Assembly (NCBI GenBank): GCA_016235605.1
Contig: JACRJW010000078.1
Coordinates: 1 to 40,375, forward strand
Length of the DNA stretch: 40,375 bases
Reading direction: 5' to 3'
Source of the DNA: Candidatus Uhrbacteria bacterium
GTDB taxonomy: Bacteria; Patescibacteriota; Patescibacteriia; UBA9934; GWF2-40-263
Shown: one piece after another, positions 8,703 through 17,619 of the stretch
Layout: the number at the start of each line of letters is the position of its first letter
Position numbering within the stretch: position 1 is the stretch's first letter
The notes under the pieces: generated by a model
Database searches by the model: none
Seen by the model: the letters and a program-made list of their open reading frames with translations, nothing else
Told to the model about the DNA's origin: nothing
Made by a program: the position numbers and the translations under genes

Positions 8703-9567
8703 GTACAGCAAACTCAATAATCGCACCGGCAATGTCCTGTCCCGTCACTCTCTCCAACTCTTTGAACCCAGGGTTTGAATTCACTTCCAGGAGCAGTGGT
8801 CCTTTCAACGAACGGATGAGATCTACGCCGGCGATGTCGAGATCGAATAATTTTGCTGCGCGAGTCGCCAGATCCTGTTCCTCGTTTGTGAGGTTCACGA
8901 TCGATCCTGTTCCTCCGTTGGACGTATTGGCACGGACGTCTCCTTCAGGCGCGGTTCGCTCCATGGTCGCGAGCACACGACCGCCCAAAACAAATACACG
9001 GAGATCTTTGTGCTGTGTCTGTCCGATGAACTCCTCGACGATCATAGGATTGCCGTCTCGTACTGCAAGATACTCTGCGATCGGCTGGAGCGTTTCTGCA
9101 TCCTGCGCGTAAAAAACGCCTTTGCCATGCGTCCCAAACGCAACTTTCAGGATCACAGGGAAGCCAATGTCCTGTGCGATCTTGAGGGCGCCCTGAGGAC
9201 CTCGACAGACTCCCCATCGAGGACACGGCAAACCCTGCTCAGCAAAAAACACATGTTGAGTGATTTTGTTTTTGGCCCAGGCAAAACTCGGGGACGCGTT
9301 GATGACTTTGTAGCCGGCACTCACAAGCATCTGCACGGCGTACGTTCGCAAACTCGGTTCCTCGATAAAGTTGGGACGAGAGATGATGACGTCTAGGCGT
9401 GGGAGTGGTTGGTTCTGGTGGAGGATGTGTCCTTCCGTGAACGACAAATACGGCTCGTAGATTTTCACAAGCTGATGACCACGGGAAGCAGCCGCCGTCT
9501 CAAAACGGTCAGCGCCGGTGTATTGTTCCTGTGAGGGATCAGAGAAGATGAGGAGTCCTATGGTCAT
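8695..9567 (-). CDS. RimK-family ATP-grasp ligase
   Basis: ATP-grasp signatures GFPVILKVAFGTHGKGV, MIVEEFIGQTQHKDLRVFVLGGRV, GPLLLEVNSNPGFK. Confidence 0.9.
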   Translation of the reverse strand: MTIGLLIFSDPSQEQYTGADRFETAAASRGHQLVKIYEPYLSFTEGHILHQNQPLPRLDVIISRPNFIEEPSLRTYAVQMLVSAGYKVINASPSFAWAKNKITQHVFFAEQGLPCPRWGVCRGPQGALKIAQDIGFPVILKVAFGTHGKGVFYAQDAETLQPIAEYLAVRDGNPMIVEEFIGQTQHKDLRVFVLGGRVLATMERTAPEGDVRANTSNGGTGSIVNLTNEEQDLATRAAKLFDLDIAGVDLIRSLKGPLLLEVNSNPGFKELERVTGQDIAGAIIEFAVQK

Positions 9568-9568
9568 A

Positions 9569-10627
9569 TCACTTTGCCATGGGGACACGCTGTGCGGCGA
9601 CAGGGTTCATTGCGTCGCGGTCGCTGAGGGCATCATGGAGCAGTCCGTCCAGCAGGATCTCGTTTAGAATTTCATGGACGGCTTCCACGTTTTCCGTCGT
9701 GTGCAGTCTCTCTTTGAATGGTCGCGCTCCTGGCACGCCACGGAAGTACCACGAGAGGTGTTTACGGAAGGTTTTGATTCCGGCAGGACCATATTGTTCG
9801 AGGTGATAGGCAAGGTGAGCCTTGATCACACGGATACGTTCCTCAAGCGTCACCTGAGTTGGGATCTTTCCCTGAAGGACGTCCGCGATCTGGGAAAAGA
9901 TCCAAGGGTTGCCCAGCGCTCCGCGGGCGATGAGGACGCCATCGGTTTTGGTTTGATTGAGCGCGCTCAGTGTCAATGGTGCCGAGTGGATGTCCCCGTT
10001 CCCGAGCACGGGAATCGAAAGCGTCGACTTCAATTCACCGATGAGGTTCCAATCAGACTGTCCTGAGTAGCCTTGGGTTTTTGTGCGGCCATGGATGGTG
10101 ATCATGTCGGCACCCGCGTCCTCGATCACTTTGGCAAACGCAAAACACTCACGAGGATCATCCCAGCCCGTGCGGATCTTGATCGAGAGCGGGACCATGA
10201 TCGCGGCTTTCATTTTTTTGATAATCTTGGTGGCGAGCTCAGGCTCCCGCATCAGCGCCGCGCCGTTGAAGTTGTGGACGATTTTGTAGACGGGACAGCC
10301 CATGTTCACGTCAAAGCCTTCTGGATGGTGCTCGGCCTCGATGATGCGCGCGGCTTCCGCCATCGTGTCAGGATCTGAACCGAACAACTGTTGCACGATA
10401 GGACGTTCATCTGGATGAATGTTGGTCATCGTGATCGTTTTGTTGTTTCTGCGGACGACGGCTTCAGAACTCACCATCTCTCGAAACACAATAGGAGAGG
10501 TGGAAAAGGTGGATACGGAACGCACCGTACGACAAAACGCCGAGTCGGTCATGTCGGCCATCGGCGAGAGGGCGATGATAGGGCGGGGGAGTGATTTCCA
10601 ATCCAGTTCCATAAACGGGGAGAGCAT
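9569..10627 (-). CDS. dus: tRNA-dihydrouridine synthase
   Basis: ALSPMADMTDSAFCRTVR, DVNMGCPVYKIV, GADMITIHGRTKTQGYSG, IPVLGNGDI. Confidence 0.95.
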   Translation of the reverse strand: MLSPFMELDWKSLPRPIIALSPMADMTDSAFCRTVRSVSTFSTSPIVFREMVSSEAVVRRNNKTITMTNIHPDERPIVQQLFGSDPDTMAEAARIIEAEHHPEGFDVNMGCPVYKIVHNFNGAALMREPELATKIIKKMKAAIMVPLSIKIRTGWDDPRECFAFAKVIEDAGADMITIHGRTKTQGYSGQSDWNLIGELKSTLSIPVLGNGDIHSAPLTLSALNQTKTDGVLIARGALGNPWIFSQIADVLQGKIPTQVTLEERIRVIKAHLAYHLEQYGPAGIKTFRKHLSWYFRGVPGARPFKERLHTTENVEAVHEILNEILLDGLLHDALSDRDAMNPVAAQRVPMAK

Positions 10628-10666
10628 AGTCGCTTTTTTGTTTTTCATCAAGTATAATCGGCTTAC

Positions 10667-11053
10667 ATGGAAAAAAATACATCCGCCTATTATCTGTACG
10701 GCGCGGCCGCGCTGGTCGTGGTTGGCTTGCTGGCTTTTGCCGTGACAAGAGAATCCGCCCCGTCACCCTACGACGGTTTTGCTCAGTGTCTCTCCGACAG
10801 CGGTATTAAAATGTACGGCGCGTGGTGGTGCCCGCATTGCCAGAATCAAAAAAAGCTTTTTGGAAATTCGTTTGACTTTGTGATCTACGTTGAGTGCTCC
10901 AACGCGGACAAGTCCATGAACCAAACGTGTCAAGACGCTGGGATCGAGGGCTATCCGACGTGGGAACTTGATGATGGAACACGATTGGGTGGCGAGCAGA
11001 GTCTTGAAACGCTCGCGGAACAATCCGGCTGTAAGTTGCCGGCGACGGAATAG
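10667..11053 (+). CDS. Membrane-anchored thioredoxin-like protein (WCPHC motif)
   Basis: N-terminal TM, MYGAWWCPHCQNQKKLFG, GYPTWELDDG. Confidence 0.88.
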   Translation: MEKNTSAYYLYGAAALVVVGLLAFAVTRESAPSPYDGFAQCLSDSGIKMYGAWWCPHCQNQKKLFGNSFDFVIYVECSNADKSMNQTCQDAGIEGYPTWELDDGTRLGGEQSLETLAEQSGCKLPATE

Positions 11054-11056
11054 ACT

Positions 11057-11494
11057 ATGGGAAACAAACGGATCGTCATGGCGCTCTTCGTCCTCGCCCT
11101 CATCGGAATTGGACTTTCGACGTACTCCCTCCTGCACAATCAAGGGTTTGCTTCTGGGGTGTTTTGCACGATCGGGGAAAAGTTGAATTGCGACGTGGTG
11201 AATAAAGGACCTTACTCGGTCATGCTGGGCGTGCCCGTGGCGCTCATCGGGGTCATCGGTTATCTGTTTCTCGTTGCGGCAGCCGGACTGAAGCTCAAAA
11301 ATCCTACAGATAAAAGTCTCACGAAGTTCCTCACGCTCTCATCGATCGGCGGGTTTCTCTTCGCACTGTATCTCAGCGGCATCGAAGCGTTTATTTTGGA
11401 AACGTGGTGTCTCGTCTGTCTCACCTCACAAGTAACGATTTTCGCCATCATGATCCTGTCTCTTTTGCTCCTACATAAAGAAAATAGGTTGTAG
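11057..11494 (+). CDS. Vitamin K epoxide reductase (VKOR) family membrane protein
   Basis: Multiple TMs, LNCDVVNKGPYSVMLGVPVALIG, WCLVCLTSQ CxxC. Confidence 0.9.
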   Translation: MGNKRIVMALFVLALIGIGLSTYSLLHNQGFASGVFCTIGEKLNCDVVNKGPYSVMLGVPVALIGVIGYLFLVAAAGLKLKNPTDKSLTKFLTLSSIGGFLFALYLSGIEAFILETWCLVCLTSQVTIFAIMILSLLLLHKENRL

Positions 11495-11534
11495 TCATTC
11501 GAATCCCTAATACCTACTCCCTACAACTTCATTT

Positions 11535-12932
11535 ATGAAACTCACATTTCACGGCGCGGCAAGGGAAGTGACAGGCTCATGCCATCAAGTCGAAGTACAA
11601 GACGCGAACGGTAAAACGCATCAGTATTTGTTTGACTGCGGGATGTTTCAAGGTGAGCACATGTGTGGAAGCAAAAATAAAGATCACTTCAAGTTTGATC
11701 CAGCGATGATTGAAGCCGTGTTTGTCTCGCATCCGCACGCCGATCACACCGGACGTCTGGCAAAGATCGTGAGCGAAGGGTTCAGAGGGCCGATTTACAT
11801 GGTTGAGCCGTGCGTGGGTTTGTCAAAACTGGTCCTGGAGGACGCGCATCACATCATGAAAGAGGAAGCCGAGAAATGTGGGAGCGAGATGTTGTACGAG
11901 ATGGAAGACGTGAATCGGGCCTTTGAACAAGTAAAGGCTGTGAGTTATCACGAACATCTGCAAGTCGCGCCCGGCATCGTGGTGATGTTTCACGAGGCGG
12001 GACACGTGCTTGGGTCCGCTTATATCTCGATCGATGCACCCGCCGACGCTTACGCCTTGGCGGGCAGGGAGGGAAAGCGACTCGTGTACTCAGGGGACAT
12101 CGGCAACGACAACGTGCCGATCCTGCCTGACACAGAACCCATGTCTCACGCGGACGTCGTGATCTGTGAATCAACCTACGGCCACCGCGAGCACGAGCCG
12201 ATCGAGCAACGTTCACGCCTCTTGAAGGAAGCCATAGTGCACATCATCCATGATCGTGGTGTGCTCATGATCCCCGCGTTTTCGATCGAGCGGACGCAAG
12301 AGCTGCTCTATGAGATCGACCAGTTGCTGCAAAAAGATTTGAAGACAAAAATCCCTATTTTCCTTGATAGTCCCATGGCGATTCGGGCGACCGAGCTGTA
12401 TCGCCAGTATCAAAATTATTTGAAGTTTGACGCACCGCTCGTCGCCCAGCCAGATAGGGATTTTTTTAGCTTCCCAAATTTGCGGGAGACGTTCAGCCGC
12501 GAGGAATCAAAAACGATCAACGACACGACGCCGCCCATGATCATCATCGCCGGGTCTGGCATGATGTCAGGCGGGCGCATCATGCACCACTTGCGTCGGT
12601 ATCTGCCGGACCACAAAAATCGTCTGCTCATCATCGGGTATGTTGCGAAAGGGACATTGGGTCGGCGCATTTATGAAGGTGCCAAGCAAGTGAAAATTTT
12701 TGGTGACGACATCCCTGTCCATGCCCATGTGAGCGCGATCGGCGCCTTCTCCGCCCACGGTGACATGAACAAACTCACGCGCTGGCTACGACCTGAGGAT
12801 GGCAAGGTTCCAAAGAAGATTTTTCTCGTCCACGGGGATCCAGAAGCCAAAGAAGTTTTCGCCACGCATCTGCGGCACACGTTTGGAACTGAGGTGGTGA
12901 TCCCCGAGTATCAGAGTACATACGAGGCTTGA
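11535..12932 (+). CDS. MBL-fold / beta-CASP RNA-processing metallohydrolase
   Basis: VSHPHADHTGRL, CESTYGHREHEP, IPAFSIERTQELL, IAGSGMMSGGRIMHHL, VHGDPEA. Confidence 0.93.
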   Translation: MKLTFHGAAREVTGSCHQVEVQDANGKTHQYLFDCGMFQGEHMCGSKNKDHFKFDPAMIEAVFVSHPHADHTGRLAKIVSEGFRGPIYMVEPCVGLSKLVLEDAHHIMKEEAEKCGSEMLYEMEDVNRAFEQVKAVSYHEHLQVAPGIVVMFHEAGHVLGSAYISIDAPADAYALAGREGKRLVYSGDIGNDNVPILPDTEPMSHADVVICESTYGHREHEPIEQRSRLLKEAIVHIIHDRGVLMIPAFSIERTQELLYEIDQLLQKDLKTKIPIFLDSPMAIRATELYRQYQNYLKFDAPLVAQPDRDFFSFPNLRETFSREESKTINDTTPPMIIIAGSGMMSGGRIMHHLRRYLPDHKNRLLIIGYVAKGTLGRRIYEGAKQVKIFGDDIPVHAHVSAIGAFSAHGDMNKLTRWLRPEDGKVPKKIFLVHGDPEAKEVFATHLRHTFGTEVVIPEYQSTYEA

Positions 12933-12936
12933 GACA

Positions 12937-12965
12937 TTGACTCAGCAAGACCATCATGTTATACC
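12937..12965 (+). promoter_or_regulatory. Promoter for tRNA-Met/metG
   Basis: TTGACT - 17 nt - TATACC. Confidence 0.75.
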
Positions 12966-12968
12966 GTC

Positions 12969-12999
12969 ACCTGACGTCCAAGGCGGTCAAACGTCAGGT
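12969..12999 (+). other. 5' leader hairpin at predicted transcript start
   Basis: ACCTGACGT-ccaaggcggtcaa-ACGTCAGGT, perfect 9-bp arms. Confidence 0.6.
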
Positions 13000-13010
13000 T
13001 GATGGATTCT

Positions 13011-13088
13011 GGCACGTTAGCTCAGTGGCTCTAGAGCGAAAGACTCATAATCTTTAGGTCACCGGTTCAAATCCGGTACGTGCCACCA
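13011..13088 (+). tRNA. tRNA-Met (anticodon CAT), CCA encoded; Ile2 identity not excluded
   Basis: ggcacgt/acgtgcc acceptor, AAAGA-CTCATAA-TCTTT, ttcaaat T-loop, ACCA. Confidence 0.95.
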
Positions 13089-13159
13089 CTCTTCGGAGGA
13101 CGCCACCATCTGGAGGTGCCCCATTTCCTCACCGTCTACTTTCACCCATGGAGACAGGC

Positions 13160-14833
13160 ATGTCTCGAGAGATCTACATCGGTTCTGCTTGGCCCTACGT
13201 CAATGGGCCTCTGCACCTGGGTCACGTGGCGGCGCTTTTGCCCGCAGACGTGATTGCCCGTTACCATCGTCTGGTCGGTGACCGCGTGCTATGGACCTCG
13301 GGGTCCGACTGCCACGGCACGCCGATCACCGAACGCGCACGCAAAGAAGGCCGTACTCCCCGCGAAGTGGCGAAGGAGTTCCACGACGTCATTTCCCACA
13401 CGTTCGATCGTTTGGGATTTTCTTACTCGCTCTACTGGGCGACGATGGAGTCCGAGCACATCTCGTACGTTCAGGAAAGCTTCCGCATGTTGTATGATCT
13501 GGGCCTCATCATTGAGGACGACTACCAACATGCGTACTGTGCGCTGTGTCAGGATACCCGCACGGATCGCGAGATTACGGGTCGGTGTCCGCACTGTGGA
13601 AACGATGCACGCGGTGATCAGTGCGACACATGCGGGGAAGTGCTGAACCCCAGTGAGCTCAAGAACCCGGTGTGCTCCAAGTGTGCAGGCGCCATCACCT
13701 TCGAGATCACGCGCGAACTTTTCTTCGACCTGCCGGCGGTCGAGACGCGATTGCGCGAGTGGGTCACCACGCAAACGCACTGGCGCGACAACGCCAAGAG
13801 TTGGACGCAAGGGTGGCTCGATCAAGGCCTCAAGCCCCGCGCGATTACCCGGAAGATCAACTGGGGCATTCCTGTCCCTCTTCCTGGTTGGGAGGATCGG
13901 CGGATCTATGTCTGGTTCGAGGCTGTGCACGGGTACTGGACGGCGAGCCGGCAATGGGCGGTTGCACAGAACTCAAATTCGGAATCCTGGCGTCCGTTCT
14001 GGGACGCGGACAACCCGAATCTTCTCACCTACTACGTCATCGGCAAGGACAACATTCCGTTCCACACTCTGATGTGGCCAGCGATCCTCATCGCTGAGAG
14101 GCGTGCCCTTCCATGGCAGATTGTCGCAAGCGAGTACCTCGTGTTTGAGGATCGCAAGCTCTCAACCTCCAAGGGGTGGGTGCTCTGGGCGGATGACGCG
14201 CTTGACCGCTACGATCCGGATTTTCTTCGCTACTTCCTGATCGCACACGGTCCCGAACATCGCGATACGAACTTCACCTGGGATCGATTCGCTCTGTCCG
14301 TAAACGGCGAGTTGATCGACAACTACGGCAACTTGGTACAGCGCGTACTCTCCTTCGCCAGCAAGCGGTTCGACGGGAAGGTGCCGCTGGCGTTTGAACT
14401 CGACGAACGGGACGAGCAGATGCTCAACCGTGCGGACAACACTTTCGCGCAGGTGGGCAGTGCGATTGAACGCACGGAGTTCAAGCAAGCCCTTGAGATG
14501 ATCATGGCGCTCGTGAGAAGCGCGAATCAGTACCTGAACGACGCTGCGCCCTGGACGCAGATCAAGACTGACGCGGTGCGCGCGGGGACGACGGTCGCTG
14601 TGGCACTGAACGTGATCATGGCACTTTCAATCCTGACCGAGCCGTTCCTGCCGTTTCAGGCAAAGCGGGTGCGTTCCATGCTTCCGATGGCGGACGAGGA
14701 CTTCCGCTGGGCGATGCCTTTGCTCAAGACCGGCGTCCCATTTGGTGACGTACAGACACTCTTCACCAAGATCGAACCCTCCATAATCGAAGAGGAACAT
14801 CGACGTCTGGAGGCTCAGCTCAAGGGACTCTGA
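13160..14833 (+). CDS. metG: Methionyl-tRNA synthetase
   Basis: YIGSAWPYVNGPLHLGH, zinc knuckles CPHCGNDARGDQCDTC, KLSTSKG; start 13160 has GGAG 6 nt upstream. Confidence 0.96.
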   Translation: MSREIYIGSAWPYVNGPLHLGHVAALLPADVIARYHRLVGDRVLWTSGSDCHGTPITERARKEGRTPREVAKEFHDVISHTFDRLGFSYSLYWATMESEHISYVQESFRMLYDLGLIIEDDYQHAYCALCQDTRTDREITGRCPHCGNDARGDQCDTCGEVLNPSELKNPVCSKCAGAITFEITRELFFDLPAVETRLREWVTTQTHWRDNAKSWTQGWLDQGLKPRAITRKINWGIPVPLPGWEDRRIYVWFEAVHGYWTASRQWAVAQNSNSESWRPFWDADNPNLLTYYVIGKDNIPFHTLMWPAILIAERRALPWQIVASEYLVFEDRKLSTSKGWVLWADDALDRYDPDFLRYFLIAHGPEHRDTNFTWDRFALSVNGELIDNYGNLVQRVLSFASKRFDGKVPLAFELDERDEQMLNRADNTFAQVGSAIERTEFKQALEMIMALVRSANQYLNDAAPWTQIKTDAVRAGTTVAVALNVIMALSILTEPFLPFQAKRVRSMLPMADEDFRWAMPLLKTGVPFGDVQTLFTKIEPSIIEEEHRRLEAQLKGL

Positions 14834-14841
14834 CAACGTAT

Positions 14842-14869
14842 CCGGACACCACTCGTGTCCGGTTTTTTT
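14842..14869 (+). terminator. Intrinsic terminator of metG
   Basis: CCGGACAC-cactc-GTGTCCGG-ttttttt. Confidence 0.9.
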
Positions 14870-14877
14870 AATAAAAT

Positions 14878-14896
14878 CCCTGACATGAGGTCAGGG
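14878..14896 (-). terminator. Intrinsic terminator of the convergent GCS2 gene
   Basis: CCCTGAC-atgag-GTCAGGG; T-rich stretch follows on the minus strand. Confidence 0.7.
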
Positions 14897-14903
14897 GAGA
14901 AGA

Positions 14904-16256
14904 TTATCGGCCGGCGATGAGATGCTCGACCAGTGCGTTGATGCCGCCCTTTTCGAAGACGGCGAGTTTGCGGTGCGCCGGCGAGGTCGAGTCCAGAACG
15001 CGTTGCTTAAGAGGCGCGAGCAGAACTTCCTCGCCCAGACCGCGATATCGAAGACCTTCATCGGCGAGAGTGAGAACATGGTGTGCCGCTTTGGCAAGCG
15101 TCGGTGACCGCAGGCCCTGCATGAGAGCCGTCCTCTGCAGCGCCCGCCAGTCCTGATGCGTCTTGGACGAACGGACGAACGCGAGGGCGTTCTCGAGATT
15201 TTCGACGAGGCCGAGCGCCAGGGCGTCGGAAGCCACGGCGTCCTTGTTCTGACAGCTTGGGCGTACTTCGATGGTTCCGAAGGTGACGCGTGCTCGCGCC
15301 TGCCACCAGACCGTTCCTTCATGGTTGAGGTATGCGTTGCGCTTCTTTGGTTCCGAGAGGTTTCCGTTCTCCCGCGCGGACCAGTTCATGAACGACGCTC
15401 CCGGACTTTCGACTGACCGGCCATGAACGCGCACGATGAACGGCGCGTTGATCAGGAACTCCGCGAGTTCGGCGAAGGACGAAGGGGCTTGTTCCGTGCG
15501 AGCCGCTCCATTGGAGGAAGGCGGACCACACAGCACGTTGTCCCAGTAACCGTGATCGACGGTGAATCGGTACCAGGCATCCTGGCGTGTTGCCAGCATC
15601 CCCTCCGGATCCGGTTGACCCGCCCAGACAGGCGAGTTTGCGTTCAATGCGATGAACACGGCAGAAAGAGCGAGGAACATTTCCAAGACGGGGACGACCT
15701 CGTCGCGGGTGACATCGATGTGCACCTGCGAAGAGGCGGTGAGCGTGTTCATGTGAACCGTGGGAGGGAACAGACGGCGGAAGATTTCTCCGCGCCCTTT
15801 GGGTGCCCAGAGTTTTTCCGAAGGGAACGTCCTGGGCTGGATGGCGTAGTCCTGAAGCCGGAAGAAGCCGTGATCCGCCAGGCGACCGTCCAGGAAGCCG
15901 AGGATGTCTGCGCGCACGCCGACATGATTGAACAGGTTCCCCACATGCGGGAAGCCGATCTCGAGCGTCCCGTAGCCGACATCCATGCCGACTTCCAGAT
16001 CGTTTCGATGTACACCGACCGTCGCTCCAGTTACTGCGTCTTGCTTAGGTTTCCAACCGTCCTTCATGAGGTCATGAAAGAGTGGTGAGATGTCCACGGC
16101 GTATCCTTGAGCATCAACGACGATGAATTCCTCCTCGGGTCCCGTGTGACGGGGTCCGAAGAGTTCAGTCGGGAACGCCCCTTCGATGAGCTGCTGGACG
16201 AATGTGCGGACAGGCTGCGTATGAGCGGTTGAATCCACTTGGTTTTCTCCATCCAT
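14904..16256 (-). CDS. Glutamate-cysteine ligase family 2 (GCS2)-like ATP-grasp-type ligase
   Basis: RHTGPEEEFIVVDAQG N-terminal motif, GTLEIGFPHVGN, SSQVHIDVTRDE, TFGTIEVRPSCQ. Confidence 0.75.
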   Translation of the reverse strand: MDGENQVDSTAHTQPVRTFVQQLIEGAFPTELFGPRHTGPEEEFIVVDAQGYAVDISPLFHDLMKDGWKPKQDAVTGATVGVHRNDLEVGMDVGYGTLEIGFPHVGNLFNHVGVRADILGFLDGRLADHGFFRLQDYAIQPRTFPSEKLWAPKGRGEIFRRLFPPTVHMNTLTASSQVHIDVTRDEVVPVLEMFLALSAVFIALNANSPVWAGQPDPEGMLATRQDAWYRFTVDHGYWDNVLCGPPSSNGAARTEQAPSSFAELAEFLINAPFIVRVHGRSVESPGASFMNWSARENGNLSEPKKRNAYLNHEGTVWWQARARVTFGTIEVRPSCQNKDAVASDALALGLVENLENALAFVRSSKTHQDWRALQRTALMQGLRSPTLAKAAHHVLTLADEGLRYRGLGEEVLLAPLKQRVLDSTSPAHRKLAVFEKGGINALVEHLIAGR

Positions 16257-16279
16257 TCGGGTTCAAAGACGCGAGTTCT

Positions 16280-16308
16280 ATTGTAGTCACCCATAAAATA
16301 AGTGTCAA
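16280..16308 (-). promoter_or_regulatory. Promoter for GCS2 gene
   Basis: Minus strand TTGACA - 17 nt - TACAAT. Confidence 0.8.
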
Positions 16309-16327
16309 TTCTGAACGCTTGACACTT
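16300..16327. repeat. Perfect 9-bp inverted repeat joining two divergent -35 boxes
   Basis: AAGTGTCAA-ttctgaacgc-TTGACACTT. Confidence 0.85.
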
Positions 16328-16347
16328 TTTTATCCCTCCATTAACCT
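16319..16347 (+). promoter_or_regulatory. Promoter for metK
   Basis: TTGACA - 17 nt - TAACCT. Confidence 0.6.
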
Positions 16348-16408
16348 TCCCATGTCCGATATTCCGTCGGATGTTCGTCAACAATCAAGGCCAATTTCAG
16401 GAGTTACA

Positions 16409-17530
16409 ATGCCCCCTGACGACATGATGTCCGAGATGTCCATGGTTTGCCCTCTTCGCGGTGGTCACATCACCGTCGAGTCGGTCGGTCCTGGTCATCC
16501 CGACAAGGTGTGTGACCAGATCAGCGATGCCGTACTCGACGCGGCGCTCGCCGGCGATCCAAACTCGCGGGTGGCCATCGAGTCCACCGGCAAGAGCCGG
16601 ATCAAGCTCATCGGCGAGATGACCACGAACTCGGAGATCGATCTTCCGGAACTCGCGATGCGGGTCCACCGCGAGATCGGCTACCGCGACGACGAGGTTG
16701 GAGGCGTGGACGTGGACATCGTCAAGCAGTCGGGTGACATCGCCCAGGGCACCAATCTGAAGGTGAAGGGTGCCGGCGATCAGGGCATCATGGTGGGCTA
16801 CGCCGTGGATACCCCGGACTTCGACTACATGCCGATCGCCTACACGCTCGCGCGCCGTCTCATCCAGCGCCTCGACGCGGTTCGAAACGCCAGAACCCTG
16901 ACGTTCCTGCGTCCGGACTGCAAGTCGCAGGTGGTGATGCGCAACGGCAAGGTCGAGCGGGTGACCATCGCGACCCAGCACACCGCGGATGTGGAACTCG
17001 ACGAACTCCGCGAAGCGGTGCACCGCGAGATCATCGTTCCGGTGGTGGGCGACATCCCGTTCGACCCCCGCCAGATCAACGGCACGGGCCGGTTCGTGAA
17101 CGGATCCTTCGCGGCCGACGCGGGGGTCACCGGTCGCAAGATCGTCGTCGACCAGTACGGCCCGTGGGTTCCCGTGGGCGGCGGCGCCTTCTCCGGCAAG
17201 GATCCGAGCAAGGTCGATCGCACGGCCGCCTACATGGCGCGTCACATCGCCAAGACCATCGTCATGCGCAAGATGGCGACGGAGGCGGTGATCCACTTCG
17301 CCTTCACGATCGGCCTCACCGAGCCCGATTCGGTGGGTGTGCGCGTGTTCGGCGCCGAGGATCCCGAGTTCAACTTCGAGAACTGGATCCGCGACAACTT
17401 CCCGCTCTCTCCCGGCGGCATGATCGAGTACCTCGGCCTCACCAAGCCCGAGGGGTGGAGCTACCAGTCGGCCGCGTCCTACGGCCACTTCGGTCGCCCC
17501 GAGTTCCCCTGGGAGAAGGTGACCGTCTAG
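16409..17530 (+). CDS. metK: S-adenosylmethionine synthetase
   Basis: VESVGPGHPDKVCDQISDAVLDA, GAGDQGIMVGYA, GGGAFSGKDPSKVDR; SD AGGAG before ATG 16409. Confidence 0.96.
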   Translation: MPPDDMMSEMSMVCPLRGGHITVESVGPGHPDKVCDQISDAVLDAALAGDPNSRVAIESTGKSRIKLIGEMTTNSEIDLPELAMRVHREIGYRDDEVGGVDVDIVKQSGDIAQGTNLKVKGAGDQGIMVGYAVDTPDFDYMPIAYTLARRLIQRLDAVRNARTLTFLRPDCKSQVVMRNGKVERVTIATQHTADVELDELREAVHREIIVPVVGDIPFDPRQINGTGRFVNGSFAADAGVTGRKIVVDQYGPWVPVGGGAFSGKDPSKVDRTAAYMARHIAKTIVMRKMATEAVIHFAFTIGLTEPDSVGVRVFGAEDPEFNFENWIRDNFPLSPGGMIEYLGLTKPEGWSYQSAASYGHFGRPEFPWEKVTV

Positions 17531-17556
17531 TCGTTCGACTTCCGTCGAATGGACTC

Positions 17557-17588
17557 CCGAGTGTGAAAGCACTCGGTTTTTTATTTGC
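17557..17588 (+). terminator. Intrinsic terminator of metK
   Basis: CCGAGTG-tgaaag-CACTCGG-ttttttattt. Confidence 0.88.
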
Positions 17589-17619
17589 CTTTCCTGCGGT
17601 CGCATCCTACACTGACTGC

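Noticed and set aside
13011-13088. tRNA-Ile2 (lysidine-modified CAT) instead of tRNA-Met
   Set aside because: Cannot be separated from elongator Met by eye; linkage with metG favours Met, uncertainty noted in the feature
13289-13954. 221-aa minus-strand ORF inside metG
   Set aside because: Antisense to a clearly identified metG; low-complexity Arg/Val-rich translation
16330-16408. SAM riboswitch upstream of metK
   Set aside because: Leader between the predicted TSS and SD is only about 50 nt and shows no multi-helix SAM aptamer pattern; the palindrome overlaps the -35 and is not in the transcript
17164-17619. N-terminal extension of the AstE-like ORF into metK
   Set aside because: Overlaps metK in another frame and has repetitive Arg-rich sequence; real start taken as ATG 17620, after the metK terminator
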